Below are positions 7,362-14,539 of a stretch of 20,083 bases of DNA, one piece after another. The position numbers and the translations under genes are program-made. The notes beneath the pieces were generated by a model. It saw only the letters and a list, made by a program, of their open reading frames with translations, was not told the origin of the DNA and did not search any database. The stretch lies in the NCBI GenBank assembly GCA_002358965.1, contig DEPW01000092.1, positions 8,615 through 28,697 of the forward strand. Direction: 5' to 3'. Each line of letters opens with the position of its first letter. Within the stretch, counting starts at the first letter, position 1. This stretch comes from Bacteroidales bacterium UBA3382 (lineage in GTDB: Bacteria; Bacteroidota; Bacteroidia; Bacteroidales; UBA932).

Positions 7362-8479
7362 TCGTTTTGGATTTGGACAATATTATCGATAATATTTTTT
7401 CCGGGAAATTGCCTCCGAAGGCCGGATTGGCGGCCCTGTTGCACCGGTTGTCTGAAGACGGACCGCTTGCGGAATGTCTTGCGGAAAGGGCGCGGAGTGT
7501 TTCCCTCGGTGTTTTCGGAAACAAAGTCTTCCTCAGGGGGCTTGTCGAGGTCAGCAATGTATGCCGTAACGACTGCTATTATTGCGGAATACGCAAGTCC
7601 AACGGCAATATACGCCGCTACACCCTTGCGGAAGAGGAAATATTGTCCTGTTGCAGCCGCGGCTATCGGACCGGTTTCCGTACTTTTGTCCTGCAAGGAG
7701 GAGAAAATCCTGCCCTGACGGACGATTTTCTGTGCGGACTCGTAAGGAAACTCAAAGAGATGTTCCCGGACTGTGCGGTCACGCTTTCGCTCGGCGAAAG
7801 GGGGTACGGCTCTTTTGCGCGGCTTCGGCATGCCGGGGCTGACAGATACCTTCTCAGGCATGAATCCGCGGACGAAGATTATTTTTACCGGCTTCATCCG
7901 GATCCTTTCGGCCCGATGAATCAGGCCGTTAATGCCGAAGATATGTCAGTGACTACCAATTATCCCCGCCGGATGGCTTCGCTCAGGGCGCTTAAAGCTC
8001 TTGGCTACCAGACAGGCGCCGGATTCATGGTCGGTGTTCCCGGGCAGACGGTGGAGCATCTTGCGGCCGATTTGGAATTCATCGCCTCATTCAGACCGCA
8101 GATGGCAGGCATAGGCCCGTATCTGCCTCATCCCGATACACCGATGGGCAGAGTGTCTGACGGATATTGGACGCCCGGGCGCAAGCGCAGGATGACGCTT
8201 TGCCTGTTGTCGATATTGAGATTGATAGACCCGCACATACTGTTGCCTTCGACTACCGCTCTGAATACCCTTGCGCGACAGGGCCGCTATGACGGAATCC
8301 TTGCAGGCGCGAATGTGATAATGCCCAACATCTCCCCGGCCAAAGCGCGTGAAGCGTATGAACTGTATGGCGGAAAGGTTACGGACGGAGGTGCGGACCG
8401 CCGTGATTTTGAAGAATTGGAAAACGGCCTCGCGGCCATAGGATACGTGATAGACTGGTCGCGGGGGGATTATGTATAA
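7346..8479 (+). CDS. hydE: [FeFe] hydrogenase maturation radical SAM enzyme HydE
   Basis: HydE is a radical SAM enzyme that, with HydG and HydF, builds the 2Fe subcluster of the H-cluster; it acts on a HydG-derived iron-cysteine-carbonyl-cyanide complex. Seen in 377 residues: the radical SAM motif NVCRNDCYYCG (Cys73, Cys77, Cys80), then VLQGGENP, TLSLGERGY, GADRYLLRHESAD, GAGFMVGVPGQT, GIGPYLPHPDTPMG and GANVIMPNISP, which match HydE blocks in order and spacing. The open frame extends far upstream, antisense to the hydrogenase, but family similarity begins around residue 11, so I place the start at the ATG at 7346. A -7-like TATATTTG at 7351-7358 leaves some doubt about this start. hydG follows 17 bases after the stop. 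Confidence 0.93.
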   Translation: MDIFAIVLDLDNIIDNIFSGKLPPKAGLAALLHRLSEDGPLAECLAERARSVSLGVFGNKVFLRGLVEVSNVCRNDCYYCGIRKSNGNIRRYTLAEEEILSCCSRGYRTGFRTFVLQGGENPALTDDFLCGLVRKLKEMFPDCAVTLSLGERGYGSFARLRHAGADRYLLRHESADEDYFYRLHPDPFGPMNQAVNAEDMSVTTNYPRRMASLRALKALGYQTGAGFMVGVPGQTVEHLAADLEFIASFRPQMAGIGPYLPHPDTPMGRVSDGYWTPGRKRRMTLCLLSILRLIDPHILLPSTTALNTLARQGRYDGILAGANVIMPNISPAKAREAYELYGGKVTDGGADRRDFEELENGLAAIGYVIDWSRGDYV

Positions 8480-8496
8480 AAAAACAGTAAACAGTC

Positions 8497-9948
8497 ATGT
8501 CTGAATATGTTTATTCACCGGCATCATCGGTGGCCGAAGAGTTCATCAATGATGCCGAAGTGCGCGCCACGATAGCGTATGCGCTTGAAAACAAAGGGAA
8601 TGCGGGTCTTGTGGATGAGATCCTCTCTAAACCTGGACTGATGAAAGACGGGCTTACCCACACAGAGGCGGCCGTAATCCTGGTGCAGGACGGCCGGGAA
8701 GTCTGGGACAGGGTTTTCGCATTGGCCAAAGAAGTGAAAAGGAAATACTACGGCAACAGGATAGTGATGTTCGCCCCCCTGTATCTTTCGAACTATTGCG
8801 TGAACGGCTGCGTCTATTGCCCTTACCATATGCAAAACAAGGGGATTCCCCGTAAAAAGCTCACCCAGCAGGAAATAGCCCGTGAAGTGATAGCCCTTCA
8901 GGACATGGGGCACAAGCGTCTTGCCATCGAAGCCGGAGAGCATCCGCAGCTCAATCCCATAGAGTATATCCTCGAATCCATCGAGACCATCTATTCGATA
9001 AAACATAAAAACGGGGCGATCCGCCGTGTCAATGTGAATATCGCGGCCACTACCGTTGAAAATTACCGCAGGCTCCACGAGGCGGGAATCGGCACTTACA
9101 TATTGTTCCAGGAGACTTACGACAAGGAAAGATATGAAAAGCTCCATCCCCGCGGGCCGAAATCCGACTATGCCTATCACACCGAAGCCATGGACAGGGC
9201 GCAGCAGGGCGGCATCGACGATGTAGGGATGGGCGTGCTTTTCGGATTGAGCGACTACAAATACGATTTTACGGCTCTGGTGATGCATGCCGAGCATCTT
9301 GTCGCCAGATTCGGAGTAGGCCCTCATACCATCAGCCTGCCGCGCATCTGCGACGCTGACGACATAGATTCGAAATCGTTCGAAAACGGGATTCCCGACT
9401 GGCTTTTCGAGAGGATTACGGCCCTGTTGAGGATAACCGTCCCTTATACCGGGATGATCATTTCGACGAGGGAACGCCCTTCCATGCGGCGCAGGCTGCT
9501 CGAACTCGGAGTCTCCCAGATAAGCGGCGGCTCCAAGACTTCCGTGGGCGGCTATGCCGACGAGGTGGAAACAGGGCACCTTACCGAAGACGAGGAGCGT
9601 TCGGCGCAGTTCGATGTAAATGACAACCGTACGCTCGACGAGGTCGTAAGGTGGCTTCTGGAGCTCGGCTATATACCGAGTTTCTGTACTGCATGCTACA
9701 AGAGCGGGCGCACCGGCGACCGTTTCATGTCTTTGCTCAAAAGCGGCCAGATAGCCAACTGCTGCGGGCCGAATGCGATAATGACTTTGAAGGAATATCT
9801 GCTCGATTATGCGTCCGATGCGACGCGCAAGGCGGCAATCCCGGTGATACAGAGGGAACTCGGGCTGATTCCGAATGAAACTGCAAGGGAAAAATGCGAA
9901 TCGATGCTTGAGAAGATCGAACATGGACAGAGAGACTTCAGATTTTAA
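8497..9948 (+). CDS. hydG: [FeFe] hydrogenase maturation radical SAM tyrosine lyase HydG
   Basis: HydG cleaves tyrosine to p-cresol and dehydroglycine, which yields the CO and CN ligands of the H-cluster on an iron centre. Seen in 483 residues: the radical SAM motif CVNGCVYC (Cys101, Cys105, Cys108) and the HydG-specific C-terminal motif CX2CX22C (Cys397, Cys400, Cys423), which binds the auxiliary iron-sulphur cluster. This second motif separates HydG from the related tyrosine lyase ThiH. IAVEAGEHP-like (IAIEAGEHP) and GIGTYILFQETYD segments also fit. The length is typical for HydG. It lies between hydE and hydF, and its last 26 bases overlap the start of hydF. Confidence 0.95.
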   Translation: MSEYVYSPASSVAEEFINDAEVRATIAYALENKGNAGLVDEILSKPGLMKDGLTHTEAAVILVQDGREVWDRVFALAKEVKRKYYGNRIVMFAPLYLSNYCVNGCVYCPYHMQNKGIPRKKLTQQEIAREVIALQDMGHKRLAIEAGEHPQLNPIEYILESIETIYSIKHKNGAIRRVNVNIAATTVENYRRLHEAGIGTYILFQETYDKERYEKLHPRGPKSDYAYHTEAMDRAQQGGIDDVGMGVLFGLSDYKYDFTALVMHAEHLVARFGVGPHTISLPRICDADDIDSKSFENGIPDWLFERITALLRITVPYTGMIISTRERPSMRRRLLELGVSQISGGSKTSVGGYADEVETGHLTEDEERSAQFDVNDNRTLDEVVRWLLELGYIPSFCTACYKSGRTGDRFMSLLKSGQIANCCGPNAIMTLKEYLLDYASDATRKAAIPVIQRELGLIPNETAREKCESMLEKIEHGQRDFRF

Positions 9949-11152
9949 TGGAAGGAATATCCTGGCGTCCGTGCCGGGCGAGCGTCCGGTCATCGGCATA
10001 TTCGGGAAGAGGAATGCGGGAAAATCGACTTTGTTCAACCTGCTTCTCGGACAGGATCTGGCAGTAGTCTCGGAACATAAAGGGACTACGACCGATCCCG
10101 TGCGCAAGGCCATGGAGCTTCAAGGAATAGGAGCGGTGACACTTGTAGACACTCCCGGGTACGATGACGAAGGCGGCATAGGGTCTCTGAGAGTAGAGCG
10201 GGCCATCAAATCCGCTTCCGCCTGCGATGTCGCGCTATTGGTTACAGACGGCCTGCCGGATGCGATGGACAGGCGTTGGGCCGAATACCTCGAAGGCCGG
10301 GGTGCAGCCGTCGTAATTGTCAGCAGGCAGGATGCCTGCGGGCGCGAGGGGGTCTTTTCAAAAATCCAAGAAGCCCTTTCGTCGAGAGCCGGACAGGATG
10401 CGCAGGAAACGATACTCGGCGGGCTGGTTTCCCCCGCAGACACGGTGGTGCTGGTGATGCCTCAGGACAAAGCCGCCCCGAAAGGCAGACTGATAATGCC
10501 GCAGATGCAGACGATCAGGGAACTCCTTGACAGGGGCTGCATTCCGGTGTGCGTATCTCCTGACAATCTCCCCGGTGCCCTAAGCGCATTGTCCGTCAGG
10601 CCGCGACTCGTCATAACCGATTCGCAGGCGTTCGTTTCCGTCCGCCGCGCCATGCGCGACTTTTTCGGGACGGACGGCGAAGACATCCCTCGGGGGCTTT
10701 CCGGAACGGATGCGGAAGTGATTTCGGATATCATCGCAGGGGTGCCGCTCACATCGTTTTCCATACTGTTTTCGAGATACAAGGGAGACATAGCCGTATT
10801 CAGGAAAGGTGCATGGAAGATCGGGGATCTCGACGGCGGCTCTCATGTCCTGATAGCCGAAGCGTGCGCACACAGGCCTCTGAGCGAAGACATTGGACGG
10901 GTAAAATTGCCGGCGCTTTTACGCAAAAAGGCAGGAGAGGATTTGAAAGTGGACATAGTGTCCGGTTCGGACTGGCCGTCGGACCTGGCCGGGTACGATC
11001 TCATAATACATTGCGGAGCCTGCATGTTCAACCGCCGTCTCGTGCTTTCACGGATTGCCGATGCGCAGGACGCAGGAGTCCCTATTACCAATTACGGGCT
11101 TGCCATTTCGGCTCTGACAAGACCCGGCGGGAAAGACGCGAAGATGCCGTAA
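9923..11152 (+). CDS. hydF: [FeFe] hydrogenase maturation GTPase HydF
   Basis: HydF is the scaffold/carrier GTPase that receives the 2Fe precursor and delivers it to apo-hydrogenase. Seen in 409 residues: the P-loop GKRNAGKS (28-35), the switch region with GTTTDPV (54-60), DTPGYDD (76-82), and the C-terminal cluster-binding pattern with Cys315, His317, then HCGAC (His363, Cys364, Cys367), matching CxH-x(about 46)-HCxxC. I chose the ATG at 9923 over an earlier in-frame ATG at 9875 because the P-loop distance then matches the family and the overlap with hydG is only 26 bases, which suggests translational coupling. Only a weak A/T hairpin (11154-11171) follows the stop. Confidence 0.93.
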   Translation: MDRETSDFNGRNILASVPGERPVIGIFGKRNAGKSTLFNLLLGQDLAVVSEHKGTTTDPVRKAMELQGIGAVTLVDTPGYDDEGGIGSLRVERAIKSASACDVALLVTDGLPDAMDRRWAEYLEGRGAAVVIVSRQDACGREGVFSKIQEALSSRAGQDAQETILGGLVSPADTVVLVMPQDKAAPKGRLIMPQMQTIRELLDRGCIPVCVSPDNLPGALSALSVRPRLVITDSQAFVSVRRAMRDFFGTDGEDIPRGLSGTDAEVISDIIAGVPLTSFSILFSRYKGDIAVFRKGAWKIGDLDGGSHVLIAEACAHRPLSEDIGRVKLPALLRKKAGEDLKVDIVSGSDWPSDLAGYDLIIHCGACMFNRRLVLSRIADAQDAGVPITNYGLAISALTRPGGKDAKMP

Positions 11153-11181
11153 CAATATTTTCATCAATATTTTTGACCGGT

Positions 11182-11216
11182 TTTGCCTACTTTGAATCAT
11201 AATTAAAGTATATTTG
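11182..11216 (+). promoter_or_regulatory. Probable promoter for the nuclease/TonB-receptor operon
   Basis: TATATTTG at 11209-11216 fits the Bacteroidetes -7 element, with a TTTG at 11182-11185 at a 23-base spacing (longer than ideal). A second TTTG at 11191-11194 is too close. The start would be near 11222, leaving a leader of about 18 bases before the ATG at 11240. Another TATTTTTG lies at 11168-11175. This is the only promoter-like site I see ahead of the six-gene run. Confidence 0.45.
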
Positions 11217-11239
11217 CGTGAAATTTTATGTGTTAAAAT

Positions 11240-12217
11240 ATGGAAATGAATATCATTAAGAGATTTACGGTCATGGCCGCAGTGGCAATGCCGTTATTCT
11301 TCTTTACATCATGCAAGGAAAAGACGGTTCCGCCTCTTCCGGATATCCAGCTTGGCGATGAAACGATGTCGTTCGATTGCAATGGAGGATCCGGTACTTT
11401 CGTGCTTTATGTCAACAGGGACTGGCAGGCCATCCCGGGTGCTGACTGGATAGCCGTAGATCCTTCTTCCGGAGAAGGGACGACTGGCAAAGTCACCATA
11501 TCGGTATTGGAAAACCCGGCCGGAGATTCGCGGAATGCCACAGTGATGTTCAAGACCAGGGCGGTATACGCTACTCTCGAAGTATTTCAGGAAGCCAATC
11601 CTGACGGCATACCGTCGCTCTTCTATGGAAACGATTTCGACGCCGTAGTGGCCGAAGAAGGAGAGCGCGGGTGGCCATATCTCGACCAGTCCGATTGCTG
11701 GAAGAATGAGCAAGGGGCCGGCGCAGGCGAAGTCGAATACTATTATTCCGGCGTCAGTGCGCGAAGCAACTCCAATTCGAACGGAAGCTATTCCGATTAT
11801 GCCGGTTCCGGAAACAACAACCTGTTTTTCGGCAGCAATCCTTATTTCGTGATAGCCGACATAGCGGTTCATCCCGAACAGCAGGGGTATGTCTTGAGTT
11901 TCGGTACCGAGAAATACCTTTACGGCAGCAGCGACAATACTTTTGTTCCTGAAGAGTTCCCGGTAATGATCAGTCCTGACGGGAAAACATGGGTGGAAGT
12001 GGAATACACTTTCGCCAGCGGAACCTATCTTGACGGCAGATGGGATCTCGCGACATCCAATTTCTCTTTGCCGGAAGGGACCGAAAGGCTGTGGATACGC
12101 TTCGCTCCTACCATCAGTTCCGCACACCGTCTTGACGATGTGACTTTGCGGGCAGGAGACGGGGGACAGTCTGTAGATTGGAGCGAAGGCGTGACGATAG
12201 ATATTCCTGAAAATTGA
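11240..12217 (+). CDS. BACON-domain lipoprotein, first gene of nuclease/TonB-receptor operon
   Basis: The 325-residue protein has a lipoprotein signal ending FTSC (Cys25), then a BACON domain at about 35-118 (residues such as RDWQAIPGADWIAVDPSSGEGTTGKVTISV). The C-terminal part, about 125-310, is beta-rich with a Ser/Asn-rich stretch (about 174-195) and a pattern (FYGNDFD..., YVLSFGTEKY, VMISPDGKTWVEVEYT, LWIRFAP, LDDVTL) like the jelly-roll domains found after DUF5689 in Bacteroidales lipoproteins. It has no catalytic motif that I recognise. A role as a surface-exposed substrate-binding or scaffold lipoprotein is inference from domain type and position. It begins the operon and the nuclease gene starts 6 bases after it. 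A second in-frame ATG at 11246 is an equally acceptable start. Confidence 0.85.
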   Translation: MEMNIIKRFTVMAAVAMPLFFFTSCKEKTVPPLPDIQLGDETMSFDCNGGSGTFVLYVNRDWQAIPGADWIAVDPSSGEGTTGKVTISVLENPAGDSRNATVMFKTRAVYATLEVFQEANPDGIPSLFYGNDFDAVVAEEGERGWPYLDQSDCWKNEQGAGAGEVEYYYSGVSARSNSNSNGSYSDYAGSGNNNLFFGSNPYFVIADIAVHPEQQGYVLSFGTEKYLYGSSDNTFVPEEFPVMISPDGKTWVEVEYTFASGTYLDGRWDLATSNFSLPEGTERLWIRFAPTISSAHRLDDVTLRAGDGGQSVDWSEGVTIDIPEN

Positions 12218-12223
12218 TAGACT

Positions 12224-13444
12224 ATGTCTGCGAGAGATATATGCCGGACCCTTTTCGGAAAATCGCCAGTCATCATTTTCATGTTGGTTGCCGCTTTCGT
12301 GGCGGTTTCCTGCCAGAGCGATGATCATGGCACTCTCGTGCTGTCCAAACAGCATGTGGACTCCGGGGCGGGGAGCATGTTCTTGACTGTCGAGACCGAC
12401 AGGGAATGGGAGTTGTCCGTGGTTTATCGCGGTGATGCTTCCGATTGGATCGAGATATCGCCTTCACAGGGAAGCGGGAACAAGGGCAACATAGTCCTGT
12501 CCTATGGGAAGAACGACGGGGAAGAGCGCGAAGCCGAAATAGTCGCGGTTTTCGGATCGTATTCCTGCCGTGAAACATTGATTCAGGCTGCAAAGGGTTC
12601 GCCCGTGCCTGATCCCGACCCTGATCCGGACCCCGATCCCGATCCCGATCCGGACCCTGATCCTGAGCCGAATCCTTTCCCCGGCCTTGAGTCCGACAGG
12701 ATGAGGGGCTGGCTCGAACTGCCGGCCGTCGAAGAGAAGGAAGGGTTCGCCTGGGTGTTTCACAACATGAATGTCGACGGACGGGAGATGAGGAATTATT
12801 CTTTGTATTACGATGCTTCGGACAGAGTGTCGGTGTGGGTCGCCTATCCTTTGAACTCCGGTTTGCAGGGTAACGGAAACAGGCACGACGGCTGGGGCGT
12901 CAAAGATCCGAAGATACCGGTGAAATACCAGTCGGATGTGGACCGGGGATGGGGCGTAGGCGGTTACGACCGGGGACACCAGCTGCCGGCAGCCGACCGC
13001 TACCGTTCGGATGCGCACAGGATGACATATTATCCTACCAACATCACTCCACAGAATTCGCGCATGAACCAGGGCATCTGGGCCAACCTCGAGGGGATGG
13101 TAAGGGACTGGTCTTACAGCTGCGATACGCTTTATGTCGTGACCGGCTGTGTCCCGAGTGCGGACAATTTCATAACCGACAGGGGCGGCAGCAGGGTGAA
13201 TGTCCCTGATGCATATTTCAAGGCGCTGTTGAAGTATGACAGGAGCAGTACGATTTCCGAGTATATGGGTATAGGCATATATGTCGAAAACCGTCCATAC
13301 AGCGAGGACCGCATCACTTCATCGATGGTGATGAACATAGACAGTCTCGAAGAAATGTTGGGAATCGACTTTTTCCACAACCTTCCGGACGATGTAGAGG
13401 CGAGGGTGGAGTCTTCGAAAGTGTCTTCATGGTGGGGAATATGA
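12224..13444 (+). CDS. BACON lipoprotein with DNA/RNA non-specific endonuclease domain
   Basis: The protein is predicted to cut DNA and/or RNA without sequence preference outside the cytoplasm. In 406 residues: a lipoprotein signal ending AVSC (Cys30), a BACON domain (about 38-122), a rigid linker of nine Pro-Asp pairs (129-146), and a Serratia-nuclease-type (NUC1, PF01223) domain from about 165 to the end. The catalytic motif DRGH is present (249-252, with His252 the general base), and the metal-binding pair Asn282 and Glu290 has the same 8-residue spacing as Asn119 and Glu127 of Serratia nuclease. So the nuclease looks active and tethered to the outer membrane on an acidic stalk. A lipid anchor makes it a cell-bound enzyme and not a released one. 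It sits between a BACON lipoprotein and an EEP enzyme. Confidence 0.9.
   Translation: MSARDICRTLFGKSPVIIFMLVAAFVAVSCQSDDHGTLVLSKQHVDSGAGSMFLTVETDREWELSVVYRGDASDWIEISPSQGSGNKGNIVLSYGKNDGEEREAEIVAVFGSYSCRETLIQAAKGSPVPDPDPDPDPDPDPDPDPDPEPNPFPGLESDRMRGWLELPAVEEKEGFAWVFHNMNVDGREMRNYSLYYDASDRVSVWVAYPLNSGLQGNGNRHDGWGVKDPKIPVKYQSDVDRGWGVGGYDRGHQLPAADRYRSDAHRMTYYPTNITPQNSRMNQGIWANLEGMVRDWSYSCDTLYVVTGCVPSADNFITDRGGSRVNVPDAYFKALLKYDRSSTISEYMGIGIYVENRPYSEDRITSSMVMNIDSLEEMLGIDFFHNLPDDVEARVESSKVSSWWGI
12608..12667 (+). repeat. 6-base repeat encoding the Pro-Asp linker
   Basis: Nine successive Pro-Asp codon pairs (CCN GAY), then Pro-Glu, form a six-base-period tract. It encodes the stiff acidic linker between the BACON and nuclease domains. 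Such tracts can change length by slippage in multiples of two residues without breaking the frame. Confidence 0.85.
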
Positions 13445-13479
13445 TTGATAAGATGAGAAACAAACAGAAATTTTGATAT

Positions 13480-14520
13480 ATGAAGAAAACAGTTATTCCT
13501 ATTTTGTTCCTGCTGTTGTCCGTTTTTACGCTGAACGCGCAGGATATCAAGGAAAAATACGTTATCGGGTTTTACAATCTCGAAAATCTCTTCGATATTT
13601 ATGACGATCCCGAGAAGAATGACGAAGAGTTCCTTCCTGACGGGGCGAATAAATGGACCCGGACGAAATATGAGAAGAAGTTGCACAATATTTCCCGCGT
13701 AATCGCAGCCATGGCCGAGCGCAACGGTGCGTTCCATACGGTTCTCGGAGTATCCGAGATCGAGAACCGCCATGTTTTGGAAGATCTCGTCTCACAGCCT
13801 GAAATCGCCCGGGCAGGCTACCGTATCATACATTATGACAGCCCCGACATGCGCGGCGTCGATGTGGCCATGCTGTACCGTCCCGACAAATTCGAATACA
13901 TTTCGAGCGAATCCATACCTTTCACACTGGAAGGCTACGAGGATTTCAAGACAAGGGATATCCTTATGGTCTACGGTAAGATCGGCGGAGAGGAATTCGC
14001 ACTGTATGTCGCCCATCTTCCTTCGCGTGTCGGCGGAAAGGGCGGCAATCTCAGAAGCCGCGGGGCCGAGATCATCAGGGAGCATTCGCTCAAAGTGATG
14101 GAGGAGCATCCGGGCATAAAGGTAGTGGTCATGGGGGACATGAATGACGATCCGTTCGATGAGAGCATGTCCGAAATACTTGGGGGAAGGCTCAGGCCTG
14201 AAGATGTCACGGCTTCGGAGGATATGTTCAATCCGTTCTGGCGCATGCTTAACGACGGTTTCGGCTCCAACGCCTACCAGAATGTATGGAGCGTGTTCGA
14301 CCAGATACTGGTGAACGGCTCTCTGCTCAATGCCCCTGAAGGCACTTTGAGACTTTGCAAGAACGGCCCTAACGGCTATTACGGGGTCATCTTCAAAAAG
14401 CCTTTCATGGTCACCCAGAGCGGACCATACAAGAACAATCCCCACAGGACTTTCTCTTACGGGGCTTTCATGAACGGGTTCAGCGACCATTTCCCGACTT
14501 TCATCGTTATAGGAAAATAA
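13480..14520 (+). CDS. Secreted endonuclease/exonuclease/phosphatase (EEP) family enzyme
   Basis: The 346-residue protein has a cleavable signal peptide (cut likely after LNA, residue 20) and an EEP (DNase I/exonuclease III-like) fold. Motifs in order: YNLENLFD (Asn33, metal site region), VSEIENR (Glu93, metal ligand), VDVAMLYRPDKF, VAHLPSR (His179), GDMNDDPFD (Asp220, Asn222) and FSDHFPT (Asp336, His337). All key acid, Asn and His residues of the family are present, so it should be an active Mg-dependent phosphodiesterase or phosphatase. DNA, RNA, nucleotides or phospho-headgroups are all possible substrates for this fold. Its place beside a non-specific nuclease favours nucleic-acid or oligonucleotide turnover in the periplasm. 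It has no lipobox, unlike its upstream neighbours. The gap to the next gene is 19 bases. Confidence 0.9.
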   Translation: MKKTVIPILFLLLSVFTLNAQDIKEKYVIGFYNLENLFDIYDDPEKNDEEFLPDGANKWTRTKYEKKLHNISRVIAAMAERNGAFHTVLGVSEIENRHVLEDLVSQPEIARAGYRIIHYDSPDMRGVDVAMLYRPDKFEYISSESIPFTLEGYEDFKTRDILMVYGKIGGEEFALYVAHLPSRVGGKGGNLRSRGAEIIREHSLKVMEEHPGIKVVVMGDMNDDPFDESMSEILGGRLRPEDVTASEDMFNPFWRMLNDGFGSNAYQNVWSVFDQILVNGSLLNAPEGTLRLCKNGPNGYYGVIFKKPFMVTQSGPYKNNPHRTFSYGAFMNGFSDHFPTFIVIGK

Positions 14521-14539
14521 TTAAAGGATAATATTTTAT

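Noticed and set aside
8524..10113. 529-codon open frame on the minus strand opposite hydG
   Set aside because: It is the complement of a well-supported HydG with complete motifs, and its own translation shows no recognisable domain or membrane pattern. Similar shadows at 3843-5096 and 15335-16429 were rejected for the same reason.
11154..11175. Intrinsic terminator after hydF
   Set aside because: The stem would be only six A/T pairs and the T-run overlaps a promoter-like TATTTTTG; too weak to list as a terminator.
12608..12667. Unstable simple repeat marking a pseudogene
   Set aside because: The frame is open through the tract and the downstream nuclease domain is complete with all catalytic residues.
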